Shown here: positions 1 to 13,189 of the stretch, piece after piece
How the letters are laid out: the number at the start of each line of letters is the position of its first letter
Numbering within the stretch: the first letter of the stretch is position 1
NCBI RefSeq assembly: GCF_019578655.1
Contig: NC_063256.1
Location: forward strand, 31,606,342 to 31,670,341
Reading direction: 5' to 3'
Source of the DNA: Ricinus communis
Taxonomy: Eukaryota > Streptophyta > Magnoliopsida > Malpighiales > Euphorbiaceae
DNA length: 64,000 nucleotides
Notes under the pieces: generated by a model
What the model saw: only the letters and a program-made list of their open reading frames with translations
Told to the model about the DNA's origin: nothing
Database searches by the model: none
Made by a program: the position numbers and the translations under genes

Positions 1-2805
1 AGAGTGACACAGATGATGGACTAAATGATATTGAACTGTCAGATGATGATGAGTATATGGAAGCAAGGAAAAGTATAACAAAGTATAGGAATTATGTGCC
101 TGTTGATGAGCTTGCTGACAGATTACATGGCAACACTGGTTTGCAGTTCAAAAGATCATCTACTGATGGCACTACTGGGGCAGAAAATGCTAGACATGAA
201 GCATATGGCTTTGTAAGTGAATACGAAGACTCTTATGGGGATGTAAATTTAGATAGTACTAATGAGGATGGCATTGAAGAGGGTTCAAGAAAGAGGAGAA
301 AGAGGGTTGTATATGATCTCATATGTGATCATAAGTATTTACAACTGGTTCTTAGAATGCGATTTGAAGATGCACATCATTGCAAAGCTGCAGTTTGTAA
401 ATGGGCAATTATTAATGGTCACAATGTGCGGGTGATGAGAAGCAGCAAGTACCAACTTCAAATGAGATGTGACAAGGGATGCCCATGGAGACTGTATGGA
501 AGCATGATTAAAAGAGAGCATACTTTTACTATTAAGACATATGTTAGTGAGTATAGGTGCCCTAGGGAGATGAAAAATAGGCAAGCTACCTCTGAATGGA
601 TAGCTAAGGAATATATACATAGATTTAGAAGAAATTCCAATTGGAGTGTGAAGGACTTAGAGGATGACTTACTTGATAAGTTTTGTGTTCAAGTGTCAAG
701 AACAAAGTGCTATAGGGCAAAATGGAAAGCACTTAATATGCTAAGAGGGTATGTACAGGAACATTATGCTAAGTTAAGAGGCTATAAAGCTAAATTGCTA
801 AGGATGGATAACGAAAGCAGATTTGATTTCCTCATTGATGAAGACGGCGCTTTTAAAGGGTTCTTTATATGCTTTAGTTCCTTGAGGAAAGGGTTTTTTA
901 AGTGTTATAGGCCCATTATTGGATTTGATGGGTGTTTTTTGAAAACTTTTTAGGAGGGGCATTATTATGTGCAATTGCTAAAGATGGGAACAATCAAATG
1001 TTCCCCATCTTTTGGGCTATAGTTGAATGTGAAATGAGTACTTTTGGACTTGGTTTTTAACCATTATTTTAGAGGAGCTGCAAATTACAGATGGTTTAGG
1101 CTGGACCTTTATATCAGACTAACAAAAGGTGATTTTTATTGACTGTTTTAATTGTTGTTTAGTTTATATTTGTATTTATTGAATAGTTATATTTGCTTTA
1201 TTGCACAGGGTCTTACTAATGCTATAAAGAACCTAGCACCTTTTGCTGAACATAGGAATTGTGCTAAGCATGTTTATTGTAATTGGAAGAAGGAGTTTAA
1301 GGGGCAAGTATTAAAAAATATGTTTTGGAGTGCAGCTAGAAGTACTTATGACACTGCTTATAAGGAAGCCATTGATCAAATTAAAGTAGAGAATGAAGCT
1401 GCCTATAACAATTTCTTACAAAGGGATCCATCCAAATTTTGTAAGTCATTTATTTGTGAGCTTCCTAAGTGTGATATGATTGATAACAATGTCAGTGAAA
1501 CCTTCAATGGTTACATTATGAAATTTAGGAGTATGGCCATTATAGACATGCTAGAAGAGATTAGATGTGCATTAATGGAGAGAATGCATAATAAATTGAT
1601 GCATGCTAATGGTTTAACTGACTCCATCACACCTAGAATAAAAACTAAGCTTGAAGAAATCAAGTACAATAGCAGATTATGTACTTGCAAACCTGTTGTT
1701 GGTGGCAAGTTCCAAGTGAACATAGGAGATGATCAGTTTGTGGTTGATATAAATATGCACACTTATACTTGTAGAGCATGGCAGATAACATGCATTCCTT
1801 GTATTCATGCTTGTTCTAGCATTCATTGCATGAACCAGGATAGTGCAACCTTTATGGACAAGTAGTATTATGTAGAAATTTATATTGAAACCTACAAAAA
1901 GGCTCTTGAACCACCGAATGGCAGAAAAATGTGGCCACAAGCTGATGGGCTTCCAATCAAGGCACCTAAATTTAAGAAAATGCCTGGAAGACCCAAGAAG
2001 AATAGGAAGAGAGATATCACTGAAGATCCAAAGAATCCTAATAAATTGTCTAGACAAGGAATTCAAATGACTTGTGCAGTTTGTGGAGGTGTTGGGCACA
2101 ACAAGAGGAGTTGTCAGATGAAAAATGATCCATCTTTCAAGAGGGCTCCTAAACTGCCAGTCAAGCGTGGCATGCCATGAAAAGCAACTTCTGGACTTGG
2201 ATCTACTGCAACTTCCCTAACAACTCAGTCTGATGTCTCTAGCTCAAGTGGACCAAGTCAATTTGTTGGCACATCTTCAAGTGGACCTCAATCTGGACCA
2301 AGTCAGTTTGCTGGCATACCTTCAAGTGGACCTCAATCTGGCTTAACAACCAAAAACGGGTCTTAAAGCAGGAAAAAAGAAACTGCATTAGTAAGTTATT
2401 TGAATACTTGTATTTGGTTTACATTTGAACAATGAGAAGCCCAATTTGTATTCACTATGGTTGTACAAATAGGTTAACCAAGGTTATGGAGTAAGAATCT
2501 TTGAAGATTCTGGCAACATGTATTTGAGGGTAATATAATATCTATTTTTTTCTTATTATTTTATGCATAGTCCAATGGAACAATTGTGTTTGGTTTCTAG
2601 ATGCCTGAATCAAGGAGAGTGAAATTCATTTACGGTATAAAAGCAAGCGGCAAAGACAAGTAAGGGCAAATCAGTTCCCTCTTATGCCAGACCGTTCAAC
2701 AAACAATAGAGTTAGAAGAGGAGGGGCAGAGGAAATGGCAGAGGAGCTAAAAATGGTGGGAGAGGTACTTCACCTGTTGGAACCCAAGAGAGTCAAGCAA
2801 TTTGA
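1..2805 (+). pseudogene. MULE (mudrA-like) transposase, degenerate, 5' end outside the window
   Basis: The reading frame is already open at base 1, so the gene starts to the left. In order it shows an acidic N-terminus, a mudrA-type DNA-binding region with spaced Cys/His (about 330-700), and the start of the DDE transposase domain (IGFDGCF near 925). After a frameshift near 950 the domain continues (GGALLCAIAKDG, then WTFISD at about 1101-1119) until an in-frame stop. A plausible 80-bp intron (1129-1208, GT-AG) leads to GLTNAIKNLAPFAEHRNCAKH, where the frame is open again to 1865. A SWIM-type finger (CRAW...CIPCIHAC, about 1770-1815) and a CCHC knuckle (CAVCGGVGHNKRSC, about 2072-2116) follow. 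A Ser/Gly/Pro repeat and an RG-rich tail end at a stop at 2805. Frameshifts and stops (about 950, 1056, 1120, 1865, 2178) mean it is not functional. Family assignment is firm; exact exon structure is not. Confidence 0.88.
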
Positions 2806-4149
2806 TTGGTTATTGCAATTGTGATTAAATGTAGAGTAGGATATTTCCTTTTTTTAGGCAAATATTGTGTTTGTTATCTTGTTTACAGATTTGTGCCTTT
2901 CTTTGTAGTAGTCTTTATACTTTTTTTTTGTAGGCAAATATTGTCTTTGTTTTCACACCTATGAACATAATATTTTGAATGCAGATAATGCCTTTATTTT
3001 CATCAGAAAATACTCTTCTTAAACACTTGTATTCTCCATTAATGATTTATACTAGTACCATATATGTGCAAGGCATCCAACTTCAAGTTATATGGCCTAT
3101 GTAAAAATGCTCAATAATCATAAATTAACATTGTCATTTATTCAACATTTTTGTTCAAATTACAATACAAACATTTGTCCAACAGTTAAGCTAAACTCAT
3201 AGGTATTACAATACCAATAACCACAGTCATGAGTAGTAGAATACAAAACTTTCTCAAACCACATCAGGACACTCTCTTGTAGCATTTTCTTCTCAGAATT
3301 AAACTTTCTGTAGTCATCAATAGTTTTCTGTAATAGTTTTCTGTAGTTATCAACATTTTTCTATAGTAATTCAAACTATTCATTATTTTATTCACAACTA
3401 CATACTTTCTCAACCATCATTAACTCCATTACCATCTTCACTTTCATTACCTCTTCTAATGCGTTCCTTCCAGCCTTCACATGATTCATCACCTCTTTTG
3501 TATAAGGAAGCCATTGCTATGTCAGGGTGAAGCCATCGAACTACTAATCGAGCTCGTAATTGAAGCATTACAGGACCATAACAAAAAATGAATCTTTCAA
3601 TCAACCTAATACAACACCATTAGCTTCAAACTAGTAGACAAATGTGAATTTGGGGGCATATAAAGTACGAGAATAAGAACAACTAGGGTTAGAGATTGCA
3701 AATGAATTTGGGAATTAGGGTATTTGGGGGCATATGAAGCACGATGAATTTGGGAACAAGGATCTTCAATTTAAGATGTCAAAAGCGCACCGTTTCTCCT
3801 CTCCAAAATGCAATGTTTCTGATTTGGCTTTAAAACACATCATTTCTACGTGTTTACTTTACTAGAGCTCCGGTAGCCACGTGGAATAAACTTCACCGGA
3901 AATCTCATTTATGTATCGATTTGAAAAATTTGAAAAAAACCACGCATGACATTGTTACAATTAAAAACACGTGATTAAATTGAAAAAAAAAGCCAAAGGT
4001 CGAGTATTCTTTTGCAATTAAGCCTAAATAAAATAAAGCAGAAAGTAAAACCTAATTATTAAAAACCCGCCTACAACTACAATTGCGAAAAGAAAAACAC
4101 CTAAAAACTATACAAAACATCGAAATACATCAAAAATCATCAAAAAAGA
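2806..4149. other. No supported gene: 3' flank of the MULE remnant
   Basis: AT-rich sequence without a gene I can support. A 64-codon minus-strand frame at 3410-3604 is followed by weakly coiled-coil-like residues, but it matches nothing I recognise. The terminal inverted repeat expected for the MULE cannot be identified because its partner lies left of the window. Lines 3900-4150 hold only scattered A-rich stretches. Confidence 0.5.
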
Positions 4150-6022
4150 AAATTGGAGGCTGGGTTTGAACAACCGATCGGCTCTATGTGTAAAGCCAAT
4201 TGTCTCTGCACTGAGCCGATTGGCTCTACATTGAGCCGATTAGTTCTGCACTAAGCTGATCGGCTCTAGGATTTTCAGGCTGGTTTTCATCATTCTTCAA
4301 TACATTTTCGCATCCCTAGAGCCGAATTTTACATGCACAGATAGTAAAATTAATTAGAATAAAAGAAAATAAAATAAAAAACATTAAAATAAAAATAAAA
4401 ACATCAAAATAAGAACCACAGTAGTCCATTGATCGATTAAAACCCTAAACTACTAAGAAACCCTAAGTACTGCAAACTAACAGAAGGCAAATCATTTATG
4501 ATCATATTAAACATATCCAATTACCTAATCATAATAAAAATAGATCTAAACATATTCTATAACATGTTTCTAATTAGATCTAAAACCCTAAATTGGTAAA
4601 ATATAAGACTTCAAAATCCTAGATTTCTTATTATCATATTCAAAATCCAATAATCATGTATATTCACCAAAAATCCTAATCTGTTCATACTGATCATAAA
4701 TCAAAATCCTAATCATATTTCTAAAAACAAATAACCAAAAGAAAATAAAAAAGAATGAAAGAACTGATTTTATGATGATGGTGAATGTATGATTAAAAGA
4801 ACCTTCAGGTTGTCACCATAAATATTGGATCTGCGAGTCTTAGGTGATGAGAATGTAGTTGAGTCGAATCTGGGTGGGAGTCGGGTGCTGGATCTGACAT
4901 AGAGAAACCTTTTACCGATTTAGAAATAGTTTCCAAAATTGATTTTTTTTTCTTCAGTAGCTTGTTTCCTAAAACTGTTCTTTCTTAAATGCTTGAATCT
5001 TCTATTGTTAAACAAGAATGACAATCTTTTTCTTTTTTTTCTCTCTCGATTTTCTCTGTATCTTTTCTTTCTCAGTGTTTTTTTAAGTATCAATCTCACT
5101 TACTGTCAATTTTCAGCTCCTGATTGTTCGCTCAAAACCCTAATCATCTCTTTTTATTTATAGAGGTAGGTTTCAAAGAAAACCCTAAAGGAAGCGATAG
5201 ATTTTAGGAATATATCGATAAATATTCAATTTTATTTTTAAGATTTTAATAATTATCAATAAGAATGATGATTATTGTCAAGAAAATCTTCTAGAATCTG
5301 TATTTGAACATAAAATTATTGAAAAAAATAATGTCAGAGTGCAAAAATCCAATCGGCTCTATGTAGAGAAAGTTTTAAAAAATTACAATTAGGTCCCTAT
5401 ATAGTAAAAAAAGTACTTAGGGCGGTTATTGCGCTTAAATAATTTTTATATTTTTTAAAATATGGAACCATATGAATAATGGAAAAAGCCTATGAAAGAA
5501 AGATTAATGATTCATATAAATCACTTGATGGTAAATGTCCCCCAAAAATCTAACGAGTAACTAATAATCTTGTTATACAAAAAACAAGTGGTTATCATAT
5601 TCTTTTTTGACGAATCATATAGTTCAACAAATTCATCGACTACTAAAGTTATCAAATGAATTGTAATTACAAGTGACACAATTGAAAAGGATATATGAGT
5701 TAATATATATTCTAAAGTTGAAAAGATCATAAAAAATTTTAAAAATTTTAAATTAAATTGATAATAATAATAGATTAAATAAATTAAAAGGCTCTTTAAT
5801 AAGAAATCAGGAAATGAATTCATATATGAGTTAAAAACTGTCATTTTGATCCTCAAATTTAATTTTTTTCTCACAAGTAGATTCAAATTGATTAAACTGG
5901 ATTAATCTCGACACTATCTCTAGATACATATGTCATTCATCTTTCGAGACTCGAGAAAGCAGTAACTTTTATCATAAATTTTTTTTTTTGCAATATTTAA
6001 ATCTGTAAAAGAGGCGCTGACA
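4150..6022 (-). mobile_element. Long LTR of a Gypsy (Tat/Ogre-like) family, copy A
   Basis: This segment matches, in reverse, the copies at 17490-19059, 53166-55344 and 60674-61492. Shared blocks include several GAGCCGATYGGCTC-type motifs (4170-4265 and 5350), an AACCCTAATCATC block before a short-leaf sequence TTTATTTATAGAGG at 5150, and the right end GCTGACA at 6016-6022, which read in reverse gives TGTCAGCGCC, an LTR start. There are no coding domains. The left boundary is approximate, since the matching LTR end is not seen here, so the copy may be truncated. The Tat/Ogre label is inferred from LTR length and the style of the LTR 3' end in the other copies. The long-LTR repeat identity itself is visible. 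Confidence 0.72.
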
Positions 6023-7346
6023 ACTTCTATCTGCAAGAGTCACTATGGCTTTCTTATTGGAAGTAGAAAATTTTTGCAGCAACCAATGAAGAAACGGCAG
6101 TAATTAGAGCTACCATTCTATATGCAAATGGGTCTTTTTCTCTTTCTAACCCCAATCACTATGGAATCTGATTCTTGGTTTCTGGTGCAGTATTTATCAG
6201 GTAAACATGGCAGCAGAAATTGCGTAGCTAAAGCTACAAGATTATACCAACATCCTGCTTAATTTGCCTGGATCTTTTGCTGTCCTATTGGCCAATGCTT
6301 GTTCAGTTGATAATGCACTTTTCTCCTCTTCTATCTATGAGCTCTTGATATGATACATATATTTGCGGGTTAAAAAGTCATTAACCAATAAAAGAATTTT
6401 GCTTTTTCTTTTTACAGTTTCACTTATGTATATTTTATTTTACATGAAAATTTATTTTTTAATTTTTATATATATTTGAAAGAGAATAAATAAGAGGAAA
6501 AGTAGATAACCTATAATTAAAAAAATAGTATAAAATATAAAAAGTGGATCAATAATTTTATTTTATCAACTTATCTTTTGTATTTTCATTTAGATATTAA
6601 GTTTTTTATTAAAATATAAAAAAATATGAGTAAATATCGGTTTGAAATAACATTAAAGTGAATCATTGAATGGCTTTTTATTCTTTTAGTATGATATAAG
6701 TGTTTTTATTAGTTTTATATAGTTTAAATCCATATACATCATTACAATTTATGAGTTGTATTTTAATTTGAAATAAGGATATGTTTAGTTGGCTTTAAAC
6801 CATAAACGTGATTGTTTATCTATTAAAAGATTTAAGCAAACTGATTCTAATTTAAAGATTATGACACTTTATAATAATAAAGTGCTGAAAGATTTTAATT
6901 TAATTATTTTTTATTATATGAATAATAATAAGTTTAAATACTGAGATTCACATACATTAATTATTGAAATTCATTAAGAAACATATCAATTATAATTTTA
7001 AAATAAAAAAGGAAAATTATAATTTTATTGATTAAGAACTAAAAAGTAAAATTAGACGTAATAAAAGAAAAATAAAAATTTTAAATTCATTTAAATTAAC
7101 ATTAAATTAAATAAGATAATATAAGCAATAGAATGTTAAGATGTACAAAACTAATGAAAATAAGTAAATAAAATATATTTAGTGTATAGTAAAAATAACC
7201 ATTTCTAAATTGAATTATAGACAATATTGAAAAGTTTTATAATGGGTATTTAAAAAAGAACAAATATAATTAACCATAATAAAATAATAAAAAAAGATAA
7301 ATTTTAAAATGAATTGATTATATTTAAATTTAATTTTATATTGTTA
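6023..7346. other. AT-rich intergenic DNA, no gene seen
   Basis: No reading frame, RNA gene or element end is recognisable. A stretch at about 6786-6860 (TTGGCTTTAAACCATAAACG...) resembles 8564-8640, hinting that the repeat block next to it belongs to a larger duplicated unit. Confidence 0.5.
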
Positions 7347-8600
7347 GTAATAGATTTTATAAAATATTACTAACGAAATACTAAAACACGAAAGCATATA
7401 AATTATGACACTAAGATAATATTAGTCAAAATGACATTAATATATAATATTTAGGAGACTGAGATAGAGATAATTTGACACTAGTGAAGTGAAGTCAGGA
7501 CACCAAAATTATTAATAATTATAAAAAAATTATTATAATAAATTTAATGGCTAATAAATTTTATGTATTATTTCTACATATTTTTATTCATAATTTATGC
7601 TAAATAATTAAATACTAAATTAATGGAAATTAATAATGTCTTAGTTTTTTTAATGACTCTTTAACAATAAAATTTTAACAAATTATATTTATTCTAGCAT
7701 AAAAATAAAAAGAATAAATAGGGATTATGCTTTTTCTTTGAATTTTTTTTATCAAAAACATGTCATGTAATAGAATTTTAAGACATTATTAAAGAAATAT
7801 TAAAATAACAAAACATATAAGTTAAAAATACCGAGACTATAATAATCAACATGCCACCAATATAGAATATTTAGGACAGTAGGATAGAGACAATCTGACA
7901 CTGGTGAAGTCAAGAGTTACTACTAATAATAAAAATTTGACTATAATACCTAAATTAAGCTTAATGGCTAATAATTTTTCTAACATATTTTATGTATTAT
8001 TTCTATATTTATTTATAGTTCATGCTAAATAATTAAATATTAATTTTAAACAAAGTTCTAATTATTTTTCTGATGACTCTTTAACAATAAGAATTAAAAT
8101 ATTACATTTATTCCAGTGTAAACATAAAACATAAAAATAGAGATTTATGCATTTTCTTTAATTTTTTTACTAAAAGCAATTAAAAGTATGTCATATAATA
8201 GAATTTACAAAAGATAACTAGAGAAATATTAAAGCATATAAATTAAGACACTAAGACTATAATAGTCAACATGACCTCAATATACAATATTAAAAATACT
8301 GAGATGGAGATAATCTAATATAACTAAAATAAAGTCAGGATACTTGAGTTATTAATAATAATATAAAATTGAATATAATACTCAAAATAAGCTTAATGGT
8401 TAATAATTTTTTGAATATATTTTATGTTATTATTTCTATATTTTTTATTCATAGTTCGTGGTAAACAATCAAATACTAATTTAATTATAATTAATAAAAT
8501 TTTAATTATTTTTGTAATAATTCTTTAAGAAGAAAGTTTAAAAAATTGCATTTATTCTTAATTGGCTTTAGCTATAAAGGTGTGTATCAATCTATTAGGA
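7347..8600. repeat. Diverged tandem repeat, about 425-bp unit, three copies
   Basis: Three consecutive units begin near 7347, 7767 and 8195 with GTAATAGAATTTTA-like sequence (spacing 420 and 428). Each continues in the same order with AAAGCATATAAATTA, GACACTAAGA, TATTTAGGA, GAGATAGAGATAAT, GAAGTCAGGA, TGGCTAATAA, TATTATTTCTA, ATGACTCTTTAACAATAA and a T-rich end. Divergence between units is substantial, so the array is old. No coding potential is visible. It could be a decayed tandem satellite or serial duplication of an unidentified element. Confidence 0.75.
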
Positions 8601-10129
8601 AATTTAAGTGAACTGATTCCAAACAAGAAGTATAAATTTAAAACCACTTCTCTTTCATCATTGTGTTAATAAGAAAAAAAGTAACCCGTGGGATTTTCAA
8701 TTAATCGTTGTCACACGATAGTTATAATCAAAATTAAACAGGTATAGTATTTATCATCCTTAAATAATTTTAATTTAATTAAGATCAAATTTTTAATTTA
8801 CGTCTGATTAATAATATTGCAAATTTTTAATTTGATTAATAATATTGATGAATTTTATATGAATTGTAAAGTATATGTCTAAATTAAACGAAATAATTCA
8901 CAAATAATTAGATTTAGAATGTACTTTTATAAATTATAGTCTAATTTATTTTTTTTATAAAATATTTTTTATAAATAACTGTAGTTTTATTTAATTTTAT
9001 TATAAATGGATCGTTAAAAAAATAGTCAAGATTTTGTTAACTTTTATCAAACTAGTACTTTAATTATTTGTTTTAAAATAAAAATAAAAATAAATTATGT
9101 AGAAATTACACAAAATGGATTGAAAAGTTATTAATTATAAAATTTATTGTGATTATTAGTAATAAAAGTATTCATCAATACTAGTAATTATGGTGTCATA
9201 ATTTTTTTTAATAGTGTCATATTCTCTCTATCTTAATATCTTAAATATTTTTAGTATGTTGACTATTATAATTAAAATAATATTTTAATTATGTAGTGAT
9301 ATTAAAAAGAAAAATTGCTCTCTGAACTAAAGAATTGAAAACGAAAAATCTCTTTGTAAAGAAATACAATGTCTTTTTCTTATTTCTTTTTCTTATCTCT
9401 TTGTAAATAATAATCCTCGATCAAATATCTTTGTTATTATTATTATTATTATGCATTAATGGTCTTTGTTTGTTTAGCATTGATTATGTTTATTCTAATC
9501 TCTATTTTCGTTAATATAAATTCCGCTAATTACAAGAGATGTGATTGATCTTACTGAAAATTTGACTATAACATCAAGTTAATTTTTAAGTATAATATTC
9601 ATTGGGATTAATCTTTTTTAGAAACTAATACTCTTATTAAATTAAAATTAAAACTAGTTAATTTAATCGCTTAAACTTATATTTATTATAAATATTTAAA
9701 AATATAAAAGAAAATAAAACCTTTATGGGATTAAGACTGAATTCATTAATTGTTTCAATCACTAATTCAGTATTAAAACACGATTTGTGTTTTAAATTAT
9801 AACTAAATTTAATATTATTATTTTCACGCATGCTTATTTAAACACTTAAATTGATTATTTAGTCATTCTAATATTTTAATTTTTAATTTAACTTTACAAA
9901 TACTTAAATTTTATTTTTTCTTAACCTCTTAAACATTTTTAATTTTCAATTTAATCTAATATATACCTAAATTTTAACACTTATGAATAGTACGTGTGGA
10001 TATATTAAAAAAAATCATATGTCAAAAGTATTCAAATAACATAAAAAATTTAAATGGGACTAAATGAATAGAATTTAAGTGTCTAAAATACATTTATTTA
10101 TTTTTTTTAACTTCTTTTTAACGATAGAT

Positions 10130-10295
10130 ATGGTTAGCATGTTAGTTGTTAAGTGAGAGGAAAGAAGAAAACTCTTTTTATAAAGTGGGGAATAAACTTC
10201 CATACTTTTAAAAAAGAGATCTCAAACTTAAGACCTCTACCTCCGACACTAAGTGGTTGGGCACGGGACCAAAGCCCGATGGTTTCTTTTAAGAA
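10130..10295 (-). repeat. Possible tRNA-derived SINE fragment
   Basis: Read on the minus strand, this short GC-richer island contains CCCAACCACTTAGTGTCGG and, about 20 bases on, GGTCTTAAGTTTGAGATCTC. Their order and spacing resemble the A and B boxes of Pol III promoters in tRNA-derived SINEs. It is surrounded by very AT-rich DNA. No poly(A)/T tail or target duplication is clear, so this is tentative. It could equally be part of another repeat. Confidence 0.3.
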
Positions 10296-12520
10296 AAAGT
10301 TTCGTAAATACGAAAAATGAGATCTTTTTGACCAAAAATAATGTGTCCCAAAAACTTATTAAAAAATACTGAAATTTTTGAAAATAATATAAAAAATACC
10401 TGAATTTTTGAAACTAATATAAAAAATACCTGATTTTTAGAACAAAGCATAAAATCTAAAAAGCAAAGAATAAATCAACACAAATCCACTAAATCAAATA
10501 AGAAACAAATAGATTGATCAAACTTTACTTCTAGAATGAATCTTAAAGCCAAAATCGATAACTACATTCAAAAAAATAAAAAACAATGTCAGTTTCAAAT
10601 CTTTAATACAAAATTATAAAGCTCATAAAGTTGCTTTATTTTTTTTTTTAATTTTTATTTGTTTTGGTCAATTTCCAACAAATATTGATAAAATTGTCAC
10701 ATTTACAAGACTTTCTAAGATGATTAATCAATCCAAGTTAATTTCAAAAGACAATTCTTAAAAGAAATGTAAAAAGCAATCTCATAAATATTGTTGATTA
10801 AAAACAAAATTAAAACTAAACAAAAATCAACATACTAAAAATAAACAAAAAATATTAATTTATCATAAAAATAAATTAAAAAATAACATAATTGAAAGTA
10901 AACTATAACATAACCAAAAATCAACTAAAAAATTAATACTTTAAAATAAAAATATTGATTTATTATAAAAAAAATTAAAAATAAACAAAAAAACATAAAC
11001 AAAAAAAAACCAAAAAATAATATATTGGAAAGTAAATCTGCATGACAGAGAATAAACCAAAAATGCTAATTTATTGTGAAAATAAACTAAAAATGTTAAA
11101 TTGTTGCAAAAATAAACAAAAAAACAACAAACAACAAACTAAAGGACACATGGCATAACAAAAGATAAATCAAAACTTATATATTCTAAAATAAAAATAT
11201 TGATTTGTAGTAAAAGATAAACTAAACATAAAAATAAAAAAAATAAAAACTAAACATAATATGCATACTGCATGCGCTATATGATATATGACAGATCAAA
11301 TCATTCCACCGTCTAATGCAAATGACATAATAAAAGGACACATGACATGCATACAAAATGTCACACTACAAACACTTAAAGAAATATCACACATGGTTTG
11401 CATGTAAAAGTAAAGAATCTTTCTCAATTTTCTTTTACCATTCTTTATTTTTTATTTTCTTTTTCCGTTTTTCTTTTTCAATTATACTTCTATCTCATTT
11501 TTTTTTTTAAAATAAAGATCCGTTCTCCATTTTGACTTAGTAGATGACTCATTCTACCATTGTTTTTTCACTTAAAGAAATGCCACATATAGAAAAAATA
11601 TTCTTTCTCTGTTTTTTTTGTCACATACTAGTAATTACTAACAAACTCAATTTTTTCTCCTTTCTTTTTCAATACATTTCAAAATTATTCAACTCTCTTC
11701 AATTGATGTTTGATTTCAATCAAATATATTTTCTAGCTACTTAATTATAAAGTTATTTGTTATAACTATTGTTAATCCTGTCACTACTATATATTTAAGA
11801 AATATTTACTAATTAAAATAAAAATATTTAAATTTAATAGGAATTATTCAAATGAGTCTTGCAGAGAAAAATATAAATTTTTATTAACTTTTTAAAATTT
11901 TTTTAATAAAAAATCTAATAATTAATTATCAGTTTTTTTATTAATATATTTATATTTACTTTTTTATTATTTGAAGTTTTTAGAGAAACATTAGAACATG
12001 TCAGAGGATAATTCATTAAAAAAAATAAAAAATAGAAAACACTGTAAAAAAAAAAAGAAAAGGAACGTCTAGAAAAAAACACGGCACCGGGAGAAAAAAG
12101 TAAAAAATGCCGAAATTTTCTCTTTCTTAAATTGTTTATGTTTCTATTTCATTATGTACCTAACAAGAACATGAAATCTGTTGGATTCCATTTTGCATTT
12201 CTTCATTAATATATTATGTCAAACATGGCCTTATTGAGGATTGATGGCCCTGTTTTCTGTAGGTTTGAGAAGTGGAATGATAACGTGCCCGCAAATTGTT
12301 AAAAAAGTGGATTGACCAAACAATGAGTGCCACTTAGGTCACGTTTTCTGGATAAGACTTTTCCCCACTCTTCTTTCATGCGATTGCAGCTCACACTCCA
12401 ATTTTTGTGTTTTATATTTTAGTTTTTTTATTATAGAAAATATAAAAATTTGAAATTAAAATCTTATTAAAACTAAAATATTCGTATTAAAACTGTGACA
12501 TGGTGTTTCAACTTTCAACC

Positions 12521-12547
<27 letters not shown>
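12521..12547. repeat. (AT)n microsatellite
   Basis: An uninterrupted alternating AT run of about 27 bases in AT-rich surroundings. Confidence 0.95.
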
Positions 12548-12552
<5 letters not shown>

Positions 12553-13189
12553 AATTTTAATACATAAAATTTTTATTTTGACATATTTATTTAGTATTAA
12601 TATATGAAATTTAAGTTTATATGTAATTTTATGATTTTTTTTATTAATTGATTGATTAATAAGTTATATTCCTAATTAAACAATGACTCTAATTCTATAA
12701 AATACATATTAATTATATTTTAAAATTATAGTAACTAATAAATAATTTTTCAATCGGATAATAGTATTAATTTTATCCTAAAAATATATTAATTACATTT
12801 TATTATTATATTAACTAAAAATTAGTTTTCAAATTAAATTATACTTCTAAATCTAGAAAATAATATCTTAAATTATTTTTTTAATATTAATATTTAATAA
12901 TAAATTAATCTTATAATTATATATAATAAAATTTTTATCCTAAAAAATTAGTAATAGAAATCGTATCGATAGCATTAATTTATATAACCTAAAATTAATT
13001 AATAAATATTTTTAAAATAATTTTATATTATTATATTAATAAAATTTTAAAACTTTATAAAATTAAGAAGAATATTTAAAAATAATTAGTTTCGTATTAT
13101 TTTTTAAAATTTTATAAATTAATATTAAATATTAAATTTTTTATTAAAATATCTATTAATTTAATTTTATAATTGGATAATAATAAGAG

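Larger units (their letters stand above)
8601..13189. other. AT-rich intergenic DNA, no gene seen
   Basis: A long A+T-dominated stretch with short trinucleotide runs (for example 9431-9453) and long A-rich tracts around 10800-11260. No frame over about 70 codons looks coding, and no known domain is seen. A SINE-like segment and an AT microsatellite inside it are listed separately. Confidence 0.6.

Noticed and set aside
3410..3604. 64-codon minus-strand frame possibly related to GRF-type zinc-finger proteins
   Set aside because: The expected spaced Cys residues and GRR motif are not there in any frame; resemblance is limited to a loose coiled-coil-like tail.
4440..4620. Interstitial telomeric repeat (AAACCCTAAA occurrences)
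   Set aside because: The motif occurs singly and irregularly; no tandem TTTAGGG array exists here or at 18540.
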